64,000 nt of DNA. Origin: Maricaulis parjimensis (GTDB lineage Bacteria > Pseudomonadota > Alphaproteobacteria > Caulobacterales > Maricaulaceae). The stretch covers positions 242,354-306,353 of the forward strand of contig NZ_JADOTT010000002.1 of NCBI RefSeq assembly GCF_016817355.1. The letters run 5' to 3'. Of this stretch, positions 16,398 to 24,516 are shown piece after piece. Every line of letters starts with the position of its first letter. Position 1 is the first letter of the stretch. The notes beneath the pieces are model-generated. The model saw only the letters and a list, made by a program, of their open reading frames with translations, did no database searches and was not told where the DNA came from. Both the position numbers and the translations under genes were made by a program.

Positions 16398-17756
16398 ATG
16401 AGCGAGATTTTTGCAAGCGCAGGCGAAGGACGGGCTCTCAAACTGGTGAGCAAGGCTGACGCTGCGGGGCTGGTCGATGCCCTGCCGGATGACCTCAAAC
16501 TGCTGGCGTCCGGCTTCAAGGGACAGGCTGGCCAGATCGTGCTGTGGCCGCCGGGGCGGGATTGTTCCGCCTGGCTGGGCATTGGTGAGGGCAAGGATGT
16601 CTTTGCGCTCGGTGCCGCCGCGCTGAAATTGCCGGAGGGTGACTGGGCAATCTCCAACCTGCCGGACGCCTGGGACCCGACCCTGGCCATGACGGCCTGG
16701 GGGCTGGGTGGCTATGGGTTCAACAAATTCAAGAAGGCCAGTCGCAAGCCGGCACGCCTGGCTCCGCTCAAGGGCGCCGACGCGGATGAGGCTGAGGCCA
16801 TCGTGGCTTCGGTCAGCCTGACCCGCGACCTGGTGAATACGCCCGCTGACCTGATGGGGCCGGAAGGCCTGGAAGCGGCTTTCCGGAATCTGGCCGATGC
16901 CTATGGCGCCCATGTCTCGGTGATCCGGGGCGATGATCTCCTGGCGCAGAATTATCCGATGATCCATGCCGTCGGCCGGGCCGCGGCCGAAGCGCCGCGT
17001 CTTCTGGAGCTGGAATGGGGTGATGAGAACCATCCCCGCCTGGCGCTGGTCGGCAAGGGCGTGTGTTTCGACACGGGCGGTCTGGACCTCAAAGCCGCTC
17101 AGTTCATGCGGCTCATGAAAAAAGACATGGGCGGTGCGGCCAATGCGATGGGCCTGGCCAAGATGATCATGGCGGCCCGCCTGCCGGTGCGTTTGCACCT
17201 TCTGGTGCCGGCCGTGGAGAATGCCGTCGGTGCCGGTGCCTTCCGTCCGGGCGATGTGCTGACCTCCCGCAAGGGACTGACGGTCGAGGTCGACAATACC
17301 GATGCTGAGGGCCGCCTCGTCCTGGCCGATGCGCTGGCCCGTGCCACCGAGCATGAGGTCGATTTCCTGCTCGATTTTGCCACCCTGACCGGCGCGGCCC
17401 GCGTGGCGCTGGGGCCTGAAGTGGCGCCCTTCTACACGGATGATGACATGCTGGCGGCCGACCTCTCGGCTGCCGCGCTGAAGGTCGCCGACCCGCTCTG
17501 GCGGATGCCGCTTTGGGACGGGTATGAGACGGATATCGACGGTGACATCTCCGACATCGTCAATTCGACCGCCATGCCGATGGCCGGATCAATCACGGCG
17601 GCGCTCTTCCTGCGCCGTTTTGTGGATGATGCCGCCTGGATGCATTTCGACATTTTTGCCTGGAATCCCAAGGAACGGCCGGGCCGTCCCAAAGGCGGCG
17701 ACATGCATGCTGCGCGCGCCGTTTACCAAATGCTCAAGGAGCGATTCCAAGATTAA
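16398..17756 (+). CDS. M17 family leucyl aminopeptidase
   Basis: A 452-residue cytosolic metallopeptidase. The C-terminal catalytic domain has LVGKGVCFDTGGLDLKAAQFMRLMKKDMGGAAN and the signature NTDAEGRL at residues 300-307, carrying the two-metal ligands and catalytic residues of the family. The N-terminal domain is diverged, as usual. It removes N-terminal amino acids from peptides. The next two genes (MarR and NlpC/P60) are in the same direction and very close; this trio may be one unit concerned with peptide or cell wall turnover, but the link is only inferred from spacing. Confidence 0.92.
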   Translation: MSEIFASAGEGRALKLVSKADAAGLVDALPDDLKLLASGFKGQAGQIVLWPPGRDCSAWLGIGEGKDVFALGAAALKLPEGDWAISNLPDAWDPTLAMTAWGLGGYGFNKFKKASRKPARLAPLKGADADEAEAIVASVSLTRDLVNTPADLMGPEGLEAAFRNLADAYGAHVSVIRGDDLLAQNYPMIHAVGRAAAEAPRLLELEWGDENHPRLALVGKGVCFDTGGLDLKAAQFMRLMKKDMGGAANAMGLAKMIMAARLPVRLHLLVPAVENAVGAGAFRPGDVLTSRKGLTVEVDNTDAEGRLVLADALARATEHEVDFLLDFATLTGAARVALGPEVAPFYTDDDMLAADLSAAALKVADPLWRMPLWDGYETDIDGDISDIVNSTAMPMAGSITAALFLRRFVDDAAWMHFDIFAWNPKERPGRPKGGDMHAARAVYQMLKERFQD

Positions 17757-17788
17757 TCCCGACGAACTGATTCTTCGGGAGACTTGGA

Positions 17789-18190
17789 ATGGCGTCGCAG
17801 GCGATGACTTCGCTTGAGATGATGCGCCGCGTGTCGGCTGACAGTGTCCGTGGGGCGACCGCGGACCTGACGGCGCGGCAGTTTGCCCTTTTGCTGTCGA
17901 TCTTCATGCGGCCCGGCCCGCATGCCGTCCGGGACTTGTCCAAACAGCTCGACCTGCCCAAACCCGCTGTGACGCGGGCTCTGGATGTGCTGGAACGCCA
18001 GGGCTTTGTCCGGCGCAAGAAGGACCAGGCCGACCGGCGCGATGTGTCGGTACACCGGACTGTCAAAGGGGCGGTGTTTCTGTACGATTACGGCGAACGC
18101 GTTGCCCTTCGTGCCGAGGAAACCCGCACATGCCCGAACTGGATCCCCGTCTCACCCCCGCAAGGCCCGATCTCGCAGCCGAGCATCTGA
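17789..18190 (+). CDS. MarR-type winged-helix regulator
   Basis: A 133-residue protein with a winged-helix core: LTARQFALLLSIFMRPGPHAVRDLSKQLDLPKPAVTRALDVLERQGFVRRKKDQADRRDVSVHRT in pieces covers the recognition helix (KPAVTRALDVLERQGFV) and wing (KKDQADRRDVSV). This is the MarR layout, probably a dimeric transcription factor binding an inverted repeat. Its last 20 residues are encoded in DNA shared with the next gene, which starts 61 bases before this stop in another frame. The tail (TCPNWIPVSPPQGPISQPSI) therefore looks like read-through rather than domain. The effector is unknown. Confidence 0.85.
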   Translation: MASQAMTSLEMMRRVSADSVRGATADLTARQFALLLSIFMRPGPHAVRDLSKQLDLPKPAVTRALDVLERQGFVRRKKDQADRRDVSVHRTVKGAVFLYDYGERVALRAEETRTCPNWIPVSPPQGPISQPSI

Positions 18191-18999
18191 GGGGGCAGGT
18201 CGAGGCCGAGCGTTTCGTCGAGCCAGTTGATTGGCAATGCCACATCCCCGCATCCCCGATTCGCCGCAGCCCGTCCCCGACGGGGGCGATGGACGACCAG
18301 GTCCTGTGCGGTGAGGTCTTCGCGGTTCTGGAAGAGGTGGATGGCTGGGCCTGGGGTTTCTCCCGGGCAGATGGCTATGTCGGCTGGGTCGATCTCAGCG
18401 GGTTTACCCATGTCGTCCTGCCGGTGAAGCGCCGGATCAGTGTGCTGCGCACCTATGCGTTCTCGGAACCCGATTTCAAAAAGGCCCCGGAATGCCTGTT
18501 GAGCCTCAATGCGGTGATCGACACGGGCCGGCGGGAGGGGCGTTTCCTGGAGGCCAAGGGGCTGGGTTGGGTGGTCGAAGAGCACACCTGCGCCCTGGAT
18601 GAGCATGCGACGGATTTCGTGGCGGTTGCCGAGGCCTTCCTGGGCAGTCCCTATCTGTGGGGCGGAAAGGAAAGCCTCGGGCTCGATTGTTCCGGCCTCG
18701 TGCAGATGGCGTTGCGGGCGGCGGGTCTGGATGTGCCGCGGGATACGGATCAGCAGGAAGCAGTGCTCAAGGCCGCCTTTCCCGATGTGACCACAGACCC
18801 TGAGCGTCAGCGTGGTGATGTCGTCTTCTGGCCCGGCCATGTCGGCATCATGACCGATAGCGAGCATCTCCTGCACGCCAATGCCAACAGCATGGACACG
18901 ACGCTGGAAGTATTCGCGGAGGCTGAAGCCCGTATCCAGGCCGCAGAGAATCCGGTGCGCACGATTGTCCGTGTCCCCTTGAGTCCGGCTTCCGGCTGA
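18130..18999 (+). CDS. NlpC/P60 family peptidoglycan hydrolase
   Basis: A 289-residue protein without a signal peptide. Residues about 35-150 carry two SH3-like segments (GEVFAVLEEVDGWAWGFSRADGYVGWV), and the C-terminal NlpC/P60 domain starts near FLGSPYLWGGKESLGLDCSGLVQ. The catalytic residues read as Cys187, His237 (GHVGIM) and His249. Such enzymes cut the gamma-D-Glu-diaminopimelate bond in cell wall peptides. Lack of a leader suggests cytoplasmic recycling or non-classical export. It overlaps the MarR gene by 61 bases and ends just before a bidirectional terminator. Confidence 0.9.
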   Translation: MPELDPRLTPARPDLAAEHLRGQVEAERFVEPVDWQCHIPASPIRRSPSPTGAMDDQVLCGEVFAVLEEVDGWAWGFSRADGYVGWVDLSGFTHVVLPVKRRISVLRTYAFSEPDFKKAPECLLSLNAVIDTGRREGRFLEAKGLGWVVEEHTCALDEHATDFVAVAEAFLGSPYLWGGKESLGLDCSGLVQMALRAAGLDVPRDTDQQEAVLKAAFPDVTTDPERQRGDVVFWPGHVGIMTDSEHLLHANANSMDTTLEVFAEAEARIQAAENPVRTIVRVPLSPASG

Positions 19000-19023
19000 G
19001 CGGACGTTGAACATCGCGCAGCA

Positions 19024-19055
19024 AAAAGGCCCGGCTGGGATCAGCCGGGCCTTTT
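19024..19055. terminator. Bidirectional terminator between NlpC/P60 and cytochrome c genes
   Basis: A perfect 14-base-pair stem, AAAAGGCCCGGCTG with CAGCCGGGCCTTTT, closes a GGAT loop at 19038-19041. The A- and T-rich ends give a terminator in both directions, serving the rightward hydrolase gene and the leftward cytochrome gene. Confidence 0.9.
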
Positions 19056-19079
19056 GCATTTCGTGTGGAAAACTGGGGC

Positions 19080-19787
19080 TTAGTGGCCGCCGTCTTCCGT
19101 CTCGGTCTCGTCATGAGCCATCTCGGCAGCGGCGTCCGTGGCTTCGTCAGCCATGTCGCCCATGGCTTCAGCAGCTTGATCCGCCATGTCCGAAACTTCC
19201 TCGGCCATCTCGTCAGCCGCCGGGAGCGGGGCCGGCAGCGGCATCGGATTGTCCGACAGGCTGCGCAGATAGACCAGGAGATCCATGCGCTGGGCTTCGT
19301 CACGAAGGCCGCGGAAGGACATGCCCGTACCCGGAGCAAAGGCGCTCGGGTTTTCGATGAAGTGGCTCAGGCGCTCAAAGTCCCAATTGCCTTCCAGGCT
19401 GGTCAGCGCGCCAGAGTAGGAGAAGCCGGCATGGGTCGCGATGTCGGCACCGACAACGCCCCACAGGTTCGGGCCAACGCCATTGGCACCGCCTTGTTCG
19501 AAGGTGTGGCAGGCGGCACAGCGGCGCGCGACGCGCTCACCATTGGACAGATCGGCAGCCGCCAGAAGTGCGCCGTAATCCGTCGGGCCGGTATCCACTT
19601 CGGCTTCGCTTCCGCCGCCACCGGATTCGATCGCGGCCCAGTCGACCGGATACGAAGTGTTCTCGGCCGTCAGCTCGTGTGCGCCATGCGACGGCACAAG
19701 CATATGGCCCAGCTCGGTGATGCCCATAACGGCCAGCACGGCACCGATGACGACACCGGCTACCTTGTTAAAGAAGAGATCGCCCAT
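19080..19787 (-). CDS. Membrane-anchored cytochrome c with acidic C-terminal tail
   Basis: A 235-residue protein with an uncleaved N-terminal membrane helix (KVAGVVIGAVLAVMGITELGHML), a glycine-rich linker, and a class I cytochrome c domain with heme motif C90-A-A-C-H94 and a probable Met156 axial ligand in GTGMSFRGL. It resembles CycM/cytochrome c552, which carries electrons between the bc1 complex and oxidases at the periplasmic face. The last 45 residues form an Ala/Glu/Met-rich tail with repeated MAD units, not usual for the family. The ATG at 19787 follows GGGGGC; a TTG at 19799 is the only longer option. Confidence 0.9.
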   Translation of the reverse strand: MGDLFFNKVAGVVIGAVLAVMGITELGHMLVPSHGAHELTAENTSYPVDWAAIESGGGGSEAEVDTGPTDYGALLAAADLSNGERVARRCAACHTFEQGGANGVGPNLWGVVGADIATHAGFSYSGALTSLEGNWDFERLSHFIENPSAFAPGTGMSFRGLRDEAQRMDLLVYLRSLSDNPMPLPAPLPAADEMAEEVSDMADQAAEAMGDMADEATDAAAEMAHDETETEDGGH

Positions 19788-20142
19788 GGACGCCCCCAAA
19801 ATCGTTCAGGTCACAATTGGTGCCGTGTTTGGCATGAGGCGCGCCAGCAGGCAACACTCCAACGCGCTCTTGTGCATGCGTTAACACGCCGCATGTCCGG
19901 AAAGTGAGTGAAATTTCATCCGAACCATCGACGGAGACCCCGGAAAACACCGTGAAGCCTGTGGGCGCTTGAAGGTCTTGGCATCACGGGTTCGGCATTC
20001 CCTCCTGCCTGAAACCTGTGAACCGCAGTCTGGCCATTTTCGCGCCTTGAACCCGCCTCCAGCGAGTCCCATCTCGGCGCTCCGCTGGGGTTTCTCACGT
20101 GTGCGGCCAAGCCGCGCCAGTTTTCAAAAAAGGCATACGCGT
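19788..20142. other. 355-base gap between divergent genes
   Basis: It must hold the promoters of the leftward cytochrome c gene and the rightward beta-barrel gene. I see no convincing small gene in it; the open frames crossing it lack ribosome binding sites. A single TTAAC at 19879-19883 with poor match in the partner half is too weak to call a CtrA box. Nothing else stands out. Confidence 0.5.
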
Positions 20143-20670
20143 ATGTATCGTTCTCTTGTTGCAGCCTCCCTCTCTGTCCTGGCCCTGTCTGCCACCGCCT
20201 CATCCCAGGACGAGCCGCAATTCACGCTCGGCGCTGGTTATGAGCGTTATGATTTCGATGGTGTCGACCTGGACAGCTTCGTCCTGCGCGGCGGTTACGA
20301 CTTCAACCAGTATTGGGGCGTGGAAGGTCAGCTGAATCTGGGCCTGGGTGATGACAGTGTCGCCGTCGGCGGGTCGACCGGCACGGTGGAGCTGAATTAT
20401 GGCGCCGGCCTGTTCGGGGTCGTGCGTCCCTGGTCCAATGAGTCCGCCAATGTCTTCCTGCGCGCGGGCTACACCGTGACCGATGCTGAAGCCTCGCTGG
20501 CCGGGATCAGCGTCTCTGATGATGACAATGCCTGGGCCTTCGGTGCCGGCGGCGAATGGTTCTTCTCCGGCAATAATGGCGTGCGCGTCGACTATACGCG
20601 CTACGAGTTTGATGAGGGCTCGGATGCCGATGTGTTCGGCATTGCCTATGTCCGCCGGTTTGGCGGCTAA
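20143..20670 (+). CDS. Small outer membrane beta-barrel protein
   Basis: A 175-residue protein with a signal peptide (SLVAASLSVLALSATASSQ) and a mature part of alternating beta strands: FTLGAGYERYDFDGVDLDSF, VLRGGYDFNQYWGVEGQLNLGLG, ANVFLRAGYTVTDAEA, and a final strand ADVFGIAYVRRFGG that fits an eight-stranded OmpA/OmpX-like barrel ending near the C-terminus. Function is unknown; such proteins serve as structural or adhesion proteins. The ATG at 20143 has AAAGG about ten bases upstream; the long upstream extension of the frame lacks a signal sequence and is discounted. Confidence 0.85.
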   Translation: MYRSLVAASLSVLALSATASSQDEPQFTLGAGYERYDFDGVDLDSFVLRGGYDFNQYWGVEGQLNLGLGDDSVAVGGSTGTVELNYGAGLFGVVRPWSNESANVFLRAGYTVTDAEASLAGISVSDDDNAWAFGAGGEWFFSGNNGVRVDYTRYEFDEGSDADVFGIAYVRRFGG

Positions 20671-20696
20671 ACCTGGCCACTTGCAACCTGACGGGG

Positions 20697-20727
20697 AGGG
20701 CCGCACCGCTTGGTGCGGCCCTTCTTT
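20697..20727 (+). terminator. Intrinsic terminator after the beta-barrel gene
   Basis: GGGCCGCACC pairs with GGTGCGGCCC (10 base pairs, loop GCTT at 20708-20711), followed by TTCTTT. It starts about 27 bases after the stop codon. Confidence 0.85.
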
Positions 20728-20940
20728 AAGGAGTCGCCGCAAGCAACCGAATGTGCTAGTCTTCCGGTCCGGGACGCTGCCGCTGAAAGCGGGCTTCCCG
20801 TGTGTGCCGCCGCGTGTCCGGCCCGGCCCTCACCGCCCTGCCGCACCGGCGCTCCCTGAGCCCGTGCGCCGGGTAGACCCAATCGCCCCGACGCCCCCGT
20901 TCAGCGGACTTTCAATAGTCAACGCATGAAAGGGAACACA

Positions 20941-21513
20941 ATGACACGTCTCACAATTTTCGATCAGACCAATGCCCCGGCGGCCGCGCGTGGCGTGCTG
21001 AGCAAGGCCAAGGCCCAGTATGGCTTCGTGCCGAATGTGCTGGGTGAAATGGCGGGCTCACCGACCGCGCTGGAAGCCTATGCCGCCATGAACCAGGCGT
21101 TTGGGCGCAGCGGGCTGACCGCGATCGAGCAGCAGATTGTGCTGCTGACGACGAGCTTTGCGAATAATTGCGAATACTGCGTGGCCGTTCATTCCACGCT
21201 CGCACTGGACGCTGGCCTGGACCGGGATGTCATCATGACCATCCGCGATGGCGAACCCATCCGTCTGGACGCGCGTCTGGAAGCCCTGCGCCAGTTCACG
21301 CTGGCGATCGTCCGCGAACGCGGACTTGTGGAGCGCTCCGATGTGGACGCTTTCCTGAAGGCCGGCTTCACCAAGGCCAATGTGCTCGACGTCATCCATG
21401 GTGTGACGGTCAAGACGATGACCAATTACATCAATCACATCGCGGAGACGCCGCTGGACGAGGCTTTCAAGGCGATGGCCTGGTCAAAGCCGATCCTGTC
21501 CCACGCCAACTGA
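20941..21513 (+). CDS. AhpD-like carboxymuconolactone decarboxylase family protein
   Basis: A 190-residue all-helical protein with the AhpD/CMD core. The redox motif CEYCVAVHS supplies the CxxC pair and the nearby histidine seen in alkylhydroperoxidase AhpD-type members; AIEQQIVLLTTSFANNC precedes it. It probably acts in peroxide reduction, though many such proteins are uncharacterised. The ATG at 20941 has AAAGGG about eight bases upstream. No partner (ahpC) is adjacent. The 270 bases before it contain the preceding terminator and presumably its promoter. Confidence 0.85.
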   Translation: MTRLTIFDQTNAPAAARGVLSKAKAQYGFVPNVLGEMAGSPTALEAYAAMNQAFGRSGLTAIEQQIVLLTTSFANNCEYCVAVHSTLALDAGLDRDVIMTIRDGEPIRLDARLEALRQFTLAIVRERGLVERSDVDAFLKAGFTKANVLDVIHGVTVKTMTNYINHIAETPLDEAFKAMAWSKPILSHAN

Positions 21514-21530
21514 CGGGCGGCCGGGCGGTC

Positions 21531-22451
21531 TCAGATCCGTCCGGCAACCCATAACTCGGCCAGTCGGCGGGCAATGGCAATGGAAGGCGGCATGGCCGCG
21601 TCCGGATGCGTGCCCGCCAGCATGGCGGCGACATCATCCCGGTGGAACCAGCGGGCGGCTTCCAGCTCGTGCGTATCCACCGTGATCGTCGGATCGCTGA
21701 CCGGCGCGATCAGCCCCATCATCAAGGATGATGCGAAAGGCCAGGGCTGGCCCATGACATAGCGGATGGCCGGAATGTCGGCGGTGACACCGGCTTCCTC
21801 ATTCAGTTCGCGGGCGCAGGCTTCCTCAAGCGTCTCGCCGGGTTCCGTGAAACCGGCCAGCGCCGACCACATGCCTTCCGGCCAGGCGGCCTGGCGGCCG
21901 AGCAGGCATTCATCCCCATTTGTCGCCAGCATGATCACGACCGGATCGACGCGTGGGAAGTGCTCCTTCTCGCATCCGGGACATTGGCGGCGTGTGCCGC
22001 CGCCCTTTACAAGGGTGGCTGTCCCGCAAGTGGCGCAAAAGCCGTGGCTTTCATGCCAGAGCAGGACAGAACGGGCATAGCCGTAGAGCGCCGCCTCATC
22101 CTGGCTGAGGCCCATGGCGGCGCGGCGCGGGTCGACCGGTTCGACCCCGTCAGGGACCGGTGCCCCGGGCGCCAGCTGGGCGGCGAAACAAGCCGAGCCG
22201 CGATAATGGCCCATGAAAATCCGGCTGGGCATCAGGTCGAGCGCGCGGGCCTCGGTCGGATGAAACCAGAAGAGATTGCCGTCCGGCTGAAGCAGGGCAT
22301 CGCCCTCTGACAGGATCAGCCACCAGCCCTCATCCCCCTCCATCAGGGCCTGGACGCGCGCCTCATCGCGGCGCAGGGCATCGCCCCGGTCCAGCGGAGC
22401 ACCGGCGAAAACCATGGGGCGTTCTCCGGCAAGCAGGGTGCGATCATTCAT
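21531..22451 (-). CDS. nudC: NAD(+) diphosphatase NudC
   Basis: A 306-residue Nudix hydrolase. A zinc ribbon (CATCGTATLVKGGGTRRQCPGC) precedes the Nudix box GFTEPGETLEEACARELNEEAGV in fragments, and GQPWPFASSLM matches the NudC-specific SQPWPFPxS motif. The enzyme splits NAD(H) and can remove NAD caps from RNA 5' ends. The N-terminal domain is the diverged NudC_N region. I chose the ATG at 22451 because homologues start close to the motif FAGAPLDR; an in-frame ATG at 22472 exists and neither has a strong binding site. Confidence 0.92.
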   Translation of the reverse strand: MNDRTLLAGERPMVFAGAPLDRGDALRRDEARVQALMEGDEGWWLILSEGDALLQPDGNLFWFHPTEARALDLMPSRIFMGHYRGSACFAAQLAPGAPVPDGVEPVDPRRAAMGLSQDEAALYGYARSVLLWHESHGFCATCGTATLVKGGGTRRQCPGCEKEHFPRVDPVVIMLATNGDECLLGRQAAWPEGMWSALAGFTEPGETLEEACARELNEEAGVTADIPAIRYVMGQPWPFASSLMMGLIAPVSDPTITVDTHELEAARWFHRDDVAAMLAGTHPDAAMPPSIAIARRLAELWVAGRI

Positions 22452-22544
22452 GGGAAAGCCTGTGCAGCGCATCGCCCGGACGGGCGTGAAATCGTGCGCC
22501 TGATGTAGGCCTTTACCGTCAGCGCATCAACATGCCGGCCATGT

Positions 22545-23909
22545 CTAGAGGTCGAAACGCTCGCGGTGTTCGGGGATGGCGCAGCTCCAGCCCAGCTCAC
22601 TCTCGATGCGGTCGCGCAGGGCGCGGGAGGCATGAGGTTCCCCGTGCACGAGGAAGGTGCGCCGGGGCGGCTGTTTGAAGTGACGCAGCCAGGCCATGAT
22701 GCCATTGGCATCGGCATGGGCTGACAGCATGGGCAGGTCGGCAACCTCCGCCTCGATATCAATTGTCCGGCCGTGAATGCGCACTTCATCCGCTCCCGCC
22801 ACGATGGCCGCACCCGGCGTGCCGGGGGCCTGGAAGCCGGAAAACAGGATCGTGTTGCGCCGGTCCGGGGCATAGGTCTTGAGATGGTGCTGCACCCGTC
22901 CGCCCGTCACCATTCCGGACGCGGCGATGATGATCTTGGGCATGGGGTCGGCGGTGATTTCCTTGGAGCGTTCCGCCTCGCGGACATATTCCACTGACGC
23001 ACTCATCGCCTCGGCATCGTCACGGCTCAGCTTGTGCTCCCCGATATGCCGGCCCAGCAGATTGCTGGCATTGATGGCCATCGGACTGTCCAGATAGACG
23101 GGGACGTGCGGCAATTGACCGGCCTGCCGCAATTTCCAAAGGAAATAGATCATCAATTGGGAACGGCCGACGGCAAAGGCCGGGATGATCACGCTGCCGC
23201 CGCGGCGCACCGTGCGTTTCACGACTTCGGCCAGGACTTCGCCGGCATCGCGGGTTTCGTGCAGCCGGTCGCCATAGGTGGTTTCCAGGATGAGGTAGTC
23301 GGCCTGGCGGATCGGTGCCGGGTCGCACATGATCGGATCACCGAACCGGCCGAGGTCGCCGGAGAAGGCAATGCTGCGGCCTTGCCAGTCCAGTGAGACG
23401 GTCGCGGCGCCGAGAATGTGCCCCGCCCGGTTGAGGCGCGCCTTGGCGCCACCGGGCAAATCGAAATCGGTGCCGAAGGCGATCGAGCGGAATGAGGACA
23501 TGGCCTCTTCCGCATCCTTCTGCGTGTACAGCGGCAGCGCCGGCTCATGCCGCGAGAAGCGCTTGCGATTGGCATATTCCGCGTCCCGTTCCTGCAGATA
23601 ACCGCTATCGCTGAGCAGGATGCGGCACAGGTCCGTGGTGGGTGGCGTGCACAGGATTTCGCCCTTGAAACCCTCCCGGATCAGGCGGGGGATATAGCCG
23701 GAATGGTCCAGATGGGCATGGGAGAGGAGAAGGGCGTCAATGCTGGACGGGTCGACACCGAAAGCCGCCCAGTTGCGGGTGCGGATATCCCGGCGTCCCT
23801 GGAACATGCCGCAATCGAGCAGGAGGCGTGTGCCGTTCGCTTCCAGCAGATGGCGCGAACCGGTAACCGTGCCGGCGGCGCCGAGGCAGGTGAGGCTGAG
23901 ATCATCCAT
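22545..23909 (-). CDS. Metallo-beta-lactamase/beta-CASP hydrolase (CPSF73-like)
   Basis: A 454-residue soluble enzyme. The metal motif HAHLDHSG (His64, His66, Asp68, His69) and a second motif GHILGAA are followed by a beta-CASP insert (ILETTYGDRLH ... VIIPAFAVGRSQLMIYFLWKLR) and the C-terminal VHGE. Related proteins are RNases of the CPSF73/YsxM type, acting on RNA ends; the substrate here is not known. The ATG at 23909 with AGGACTT upstream is preferred over an extension to 23936. A 17-base inverted repeat lies 25 bases upstream. Confidence 0.88.
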   Translation of the reverse strand: MDDLSLTCLGAAGTVTGSRHLLEANGTRLLLDCGMFQGRRDIRTRNWAAFGVDPSSIDALLLSHAHLDHSGYIPRLIREGFKGEILCTPPTTDLCRILLSDSGYLQERDAEYANRKRFSRHEPALPLYTQKDAEEAMSSFRSIAFGTDFDLPGGAKARLNRAGHILGAATVSLDWQGRSIAFSGDLGRFGDPIMCDPAPIRQADYLILETTYGDRLHETRDAGEVLAEVVKRTVRRGGSVIIPAFAVGRSQLMIYFLWKLRQAGQLPHVPVYLDSPMAINASNLLGRHIGEHKLSRDDAEAMSASVEYVREAERSKEITADPMPKIIIAASGMVTGGRVQHHLKTYAPDRRNTILFSGFQAPGTPGAAIVAGADEVRIHGRTIDIEAEVADLPMLSAHADANGIMAWLRHFKQPPRRTFLVHGEPHASRALRDRIESELGWSCAIPEHRERFDL

Positions 23910-23933
23910 GATGAAGTCCTGATAGCGTTGAAC

Positions 23934-23950
23934 CATTCTGCGTCAGAATG
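23934..23950. repeat. Perfect inverted repeat upstream of the beta-CASP gene
   Basis: CATTCTG, three bases CGT, then CAGAATG gives a perfect 7+7 dyad in the promoter region between the beta-CASP gene (leftward) and the small gene at 24036 (rightward). The size and position suit a repressor or activator site. No binding protein is identified. Confidence 0.4.
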
Positions 23951-24035
23951 CCCGGCCTGACCCGTGCAAAAGTGTCGCAAAGCCTCTTGCGTTTGAGAAT
24001 GATTTGCAAATAGGGTGATGTCAGGAGGTGAGCCC

Positions 24036-24257
24036 ATGGATTGGAAAACCGAACACACCCTGTCACCGCAGGCGGATCACACACAAATGGCGGTTCGTGA
24101 CTGGCTGGAGACCCAGTCCCGCGTGACCGGCTATTGGCGCGATCTGCTGATTTCCGGTGGCGGCAATGAAGACCTGATCGCGGCGCTGGACGAACATGCC
24201 AGCTTTCTGGCCGCCGCGGCCCATCTGGGTGGTGCAGAGATTCGCCGCTGGCAATGA
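24036..24257 (+). CDS. Small hypothetical protein, 73 residues
   Basis: A 73-residue protein beginning MDWKTEHTLSPQ, with a strong ribosome binding site (GGAGGTGA, seven bases before the ATG). It is helical with a run of small residues near the end (HASFLAAAAHLGGAEIRRW) and no cysteine, leader or known motif. I do not recognise it. It lies divergent from the beta-CASP gene and 45 bases before the SRP RNA gene, with the SRP RNA promoter just after its stop. The good binding site and normal composition argue that it is real. Confidence 0.6.
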   Translation: MDWKTEHTLSPQADHTQMAVRDWLETQSRVTGYWRDLLISGGGNEDLIAALDEHASFLAAAAHLGGAEIRRWQ

Positions 24258-24271
24258 GACCACGCCTTGCG

Positions 24272-24297
24272 TTGACGGCAGCGGCACGCGATATAGA
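24272..24297 (+). promoter_or_regulatory. Likely promoter of the SRP RNA gene
   Basis: TTGACGG at 24272-24278 followed after ten bases by CGATATAGAG fits the Caulobacter-type housekeeping promoter (TTGACGS, short spacing of 10-14 bases, then a TA-rich element). The RNA begins about five bases after it, at 24302. Confidence 0.5.
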
Positions 24298-24301
24298 GCG
24301 C

Positions 24302-24397
24302 GGAAGGCCGGCGGTGGACGGGATCCTCGCCAACCCGGTCAGGTCCGGAAGGAAGCAGCCGTAACGAGTTTTTTCCCGGGTCGCTGTCCGGTCTTCC
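24302..24397 (+). ncRNA. ffs: Signal recognition particle RNA (4.5S type)
   Basis: The universally conserved SRP helix 8 sequence is present at 24339-24363 (GGTCAGGTCCGGAAGGAAGC, then AGCCGTAACGAG), including the GGAA tetraloop and the asymmetric loop nucleotides bound by Ffh. The ends pair: GGAAGGCCGG at the 5' end with CCGGTCTTCC at the 3' end with one G-U pair. This gives a short bacterial SRP RNA of about 96 bases. It lies upstream of dnaX, the usual alphaproteobacterial position. With Ffh it targets membrane proteins to the Sec translocon. Exact ends are set by base pairing only. Confidence 0.95.
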
Positions 24398-24516
24398 ACT
24401 TCAAAAAGCCGGTGAGACGCTTCGATAAACGCGAATCTTGCTCTAGGCTTTCGGGCGAGGGCCATTGGGGCCGTCTGGCCTGATCCGCCATCCGCTTTTG
24501 CCAGCCACAGGACGTC

